A stretch of DNA of 5,558 nucleotides from Pseudonocardiales bacterium (GTDB lineage Bacteria > Actinomycetota > Actinomycetes > Mycobacteriales > Pseudonocardiaceae): NCBI GenBank assembly GCA_025465385.1, contig JAODNG010000287.1:1-5558 (forward strand). Reading direction: 5' to 3'. The translations under genes were made by a program, and so were the position numbers. This document shows, one piece after another, positions 5,025 through 5,558 of the stretch. Under the pieces are notes generated by a model. The model was not told the DNA's origin and searched no databases. It saw only the letters and a list, made by a program, of their open reading frames with translations. Each line of letters starts with the position of its first letter. Positions within the stretch are counted from its first letter, which is position 1.

Positions 5025-5558
5025 TCGTGACTGGTTGGTTCGGCTTGCCGCCGCCAGGAGACGGCTCCAGCGATCCGTCGTCTCCGGCCTTGGCTATCTG
5101 GTCGAGGACTTCAAGGCCGGTCGGCGAGATCGAGGCAAAGACGGTGTACTGCGGTGGGAGCTGAGTCTGGCCGTAGATCAGGAAGAACTGACTACCGCCG
5201 CTGTCGGGCTGGCCGGTGTTGGCCATCGCCACCAACCCGCGCCCGTAGGACAGCTGGGGAAACACCTCATCCGGGATGGTGTATCCCGGTCCGCCGGCAC
5301 CCGACCCAGTCGGATCACCGCATTGCAGAACCTGCAATCCGGGGTTGGTGACCAGCCGGTGGCACGGGCTGTTGGCGTAAAAACCCTGCTGGGCCAGGCT
5401 GACGAAGCTGTTCACTGTGCACGGGGCCAACGCCCGGTCAAGCGTCAGGCCGATCGCGCCGGCCGAGGTCTGCATAGTCACCGGCACGGTGCCTCTCGCG
5501 GAGGTGGAACCGGCCAGCGGGGGCTTCACCGGCCTGGCCGGGGTCTGCTGGCCGGTCG
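4996..5558 (-). CDS. ppiB: Secreted or membrane-anchored cyclophilin-type peptidyl-prolyl cis-trans isomerase (N-terminus outside the window)
   Basis: The enzyme catalyses cis-trans isomerisation of peptide bonds before proline. The visible 186 residues cover a cyclophilin domain: TSAGAIGLTLDR strand region, CTVNSFVSLAQQGFY, the catalytic Arg in CHRLV, QCGDPTGSGAGGPGY, FPQLSYGRGLVAMAN, and SQFFLIYG. The position usually held by the cyclosporin-binding Trp is Phe in YTVFASI, as in many bacterial forms. An in-frame GTG at 5527-5529 exists, but the frame stays open to the window edge, and the residues before it (TGQQTPARPVKPP) are the Ala/Arg/Pro linker typical of actinobacterial homologues. These carry an N-terminal membrane or signal segment, so the true start is very likely beyond 5558 and the domain acts outside the membrane. 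Three Cys residues (APC, CHR and QCGD) are present. The gene converges on relA with 15 bases between stops, matching the order in M. tuberculosis. Confidence 0.92.
   Translation of the reverse strand, partial: TGQQTPARPVKPPLAGSTSARGTVPVTMQTSAGAIGLTLDRALAPCTVNSFVSLAQQGFYANSPCHRLVTNPGLQVLQCGDPTGSGAGGPGYTIPDEVFPQLSYGRGLVAMANTGQPDSGGSQFFLIYGQTQLPPQYTVFASISPTGLEVLDQIAKAGDDGSLEPSPGGGKPNQPVTITSVDVKAT

Noticed and set aside
4996..5529. Cyclophilin as a complete 177-residue protein starting at GTG 5529
   Set aside because: The frame continues upstream to the window edge with the family's Ala/Arg/Pro linker, so the start lies outside and the gene is partial here.
1..5558. CRISPR array, tRNA or rRNA genes, insertion sequences, attachment sites
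   Set aside because: No regularly spaced repeats, cloverleaf patterns, transposase motifs or terminal inverted repeats were seen; nearly all of the window is accounted for by four genes.

Overview
The window is high-GC, densely coded and uses GTG starts freely, which fits an actinomycete. The gene order apt, relA and then a convergent secreted cyclophilin is the conserved actinobacterial arrangement (compare apt-relA-ppiB of Mycobacterium tuberculosis, Rv2584c-Rv2583c-Rv2582). The RelA sequence looks closer to the Mycobacteriales/Pseudonocardiales side than to Streptomyces. Genus cannot be fixed from this sequence alone, and the secD-secF genes that usually lie upstream of apt are outside the window.

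Layout. Positions 1-166 are a leader region with an inverted repeat, a weak candidate promoter and a very strong ribosome binding site. Positions 167-1963 (+) encode a 598-residue membrane protein: a degenerate serine/threonine-kinase domain inside the cell, one transmembrane segment, and a long low-complexity outer part ending in two 16-residue His/Gly/Ser/Asn repeats. Six bases later apt (1970-2512, +) encodes adenine phosphoribosyltransferase. A gap of about 140 bases with a small hairpin and a candidate -10 element leads into relA (2653-4980, +), a full-length bifunctional (p)ppGpp synthetase/hydrolase. On the minus strand, the 3' part of a secreted cyclophilin-type peptidyl-prolyl isomerase (4996-5558) converges on relA with 15 bases between the stop codons.

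How the genes may work together. Apt makes AMP from adenine and PRPP, and RelA makes and destroys (p)ppGpp, which in other bacteria controls purine metabolism, so their linkage is metabolically sensible. The unusual element is the kinase-like gene directly in front of apt. It lacks the ATP-anchoring VAIK lysine and a recognisable glycine-rich loop, and has Asp in place of the metal-binding Asn, yet keeps HxD, DFG, APE and the helix-F Asp. It has the form of a transmembrane pseudokinase or atypical kinase with a wall-facing tail, in position to be co-expressed with the apt-relA nucleotide module. This is the most likely place for undescribed biology in the window; apt, relA and the cyclophilin are ordinary.
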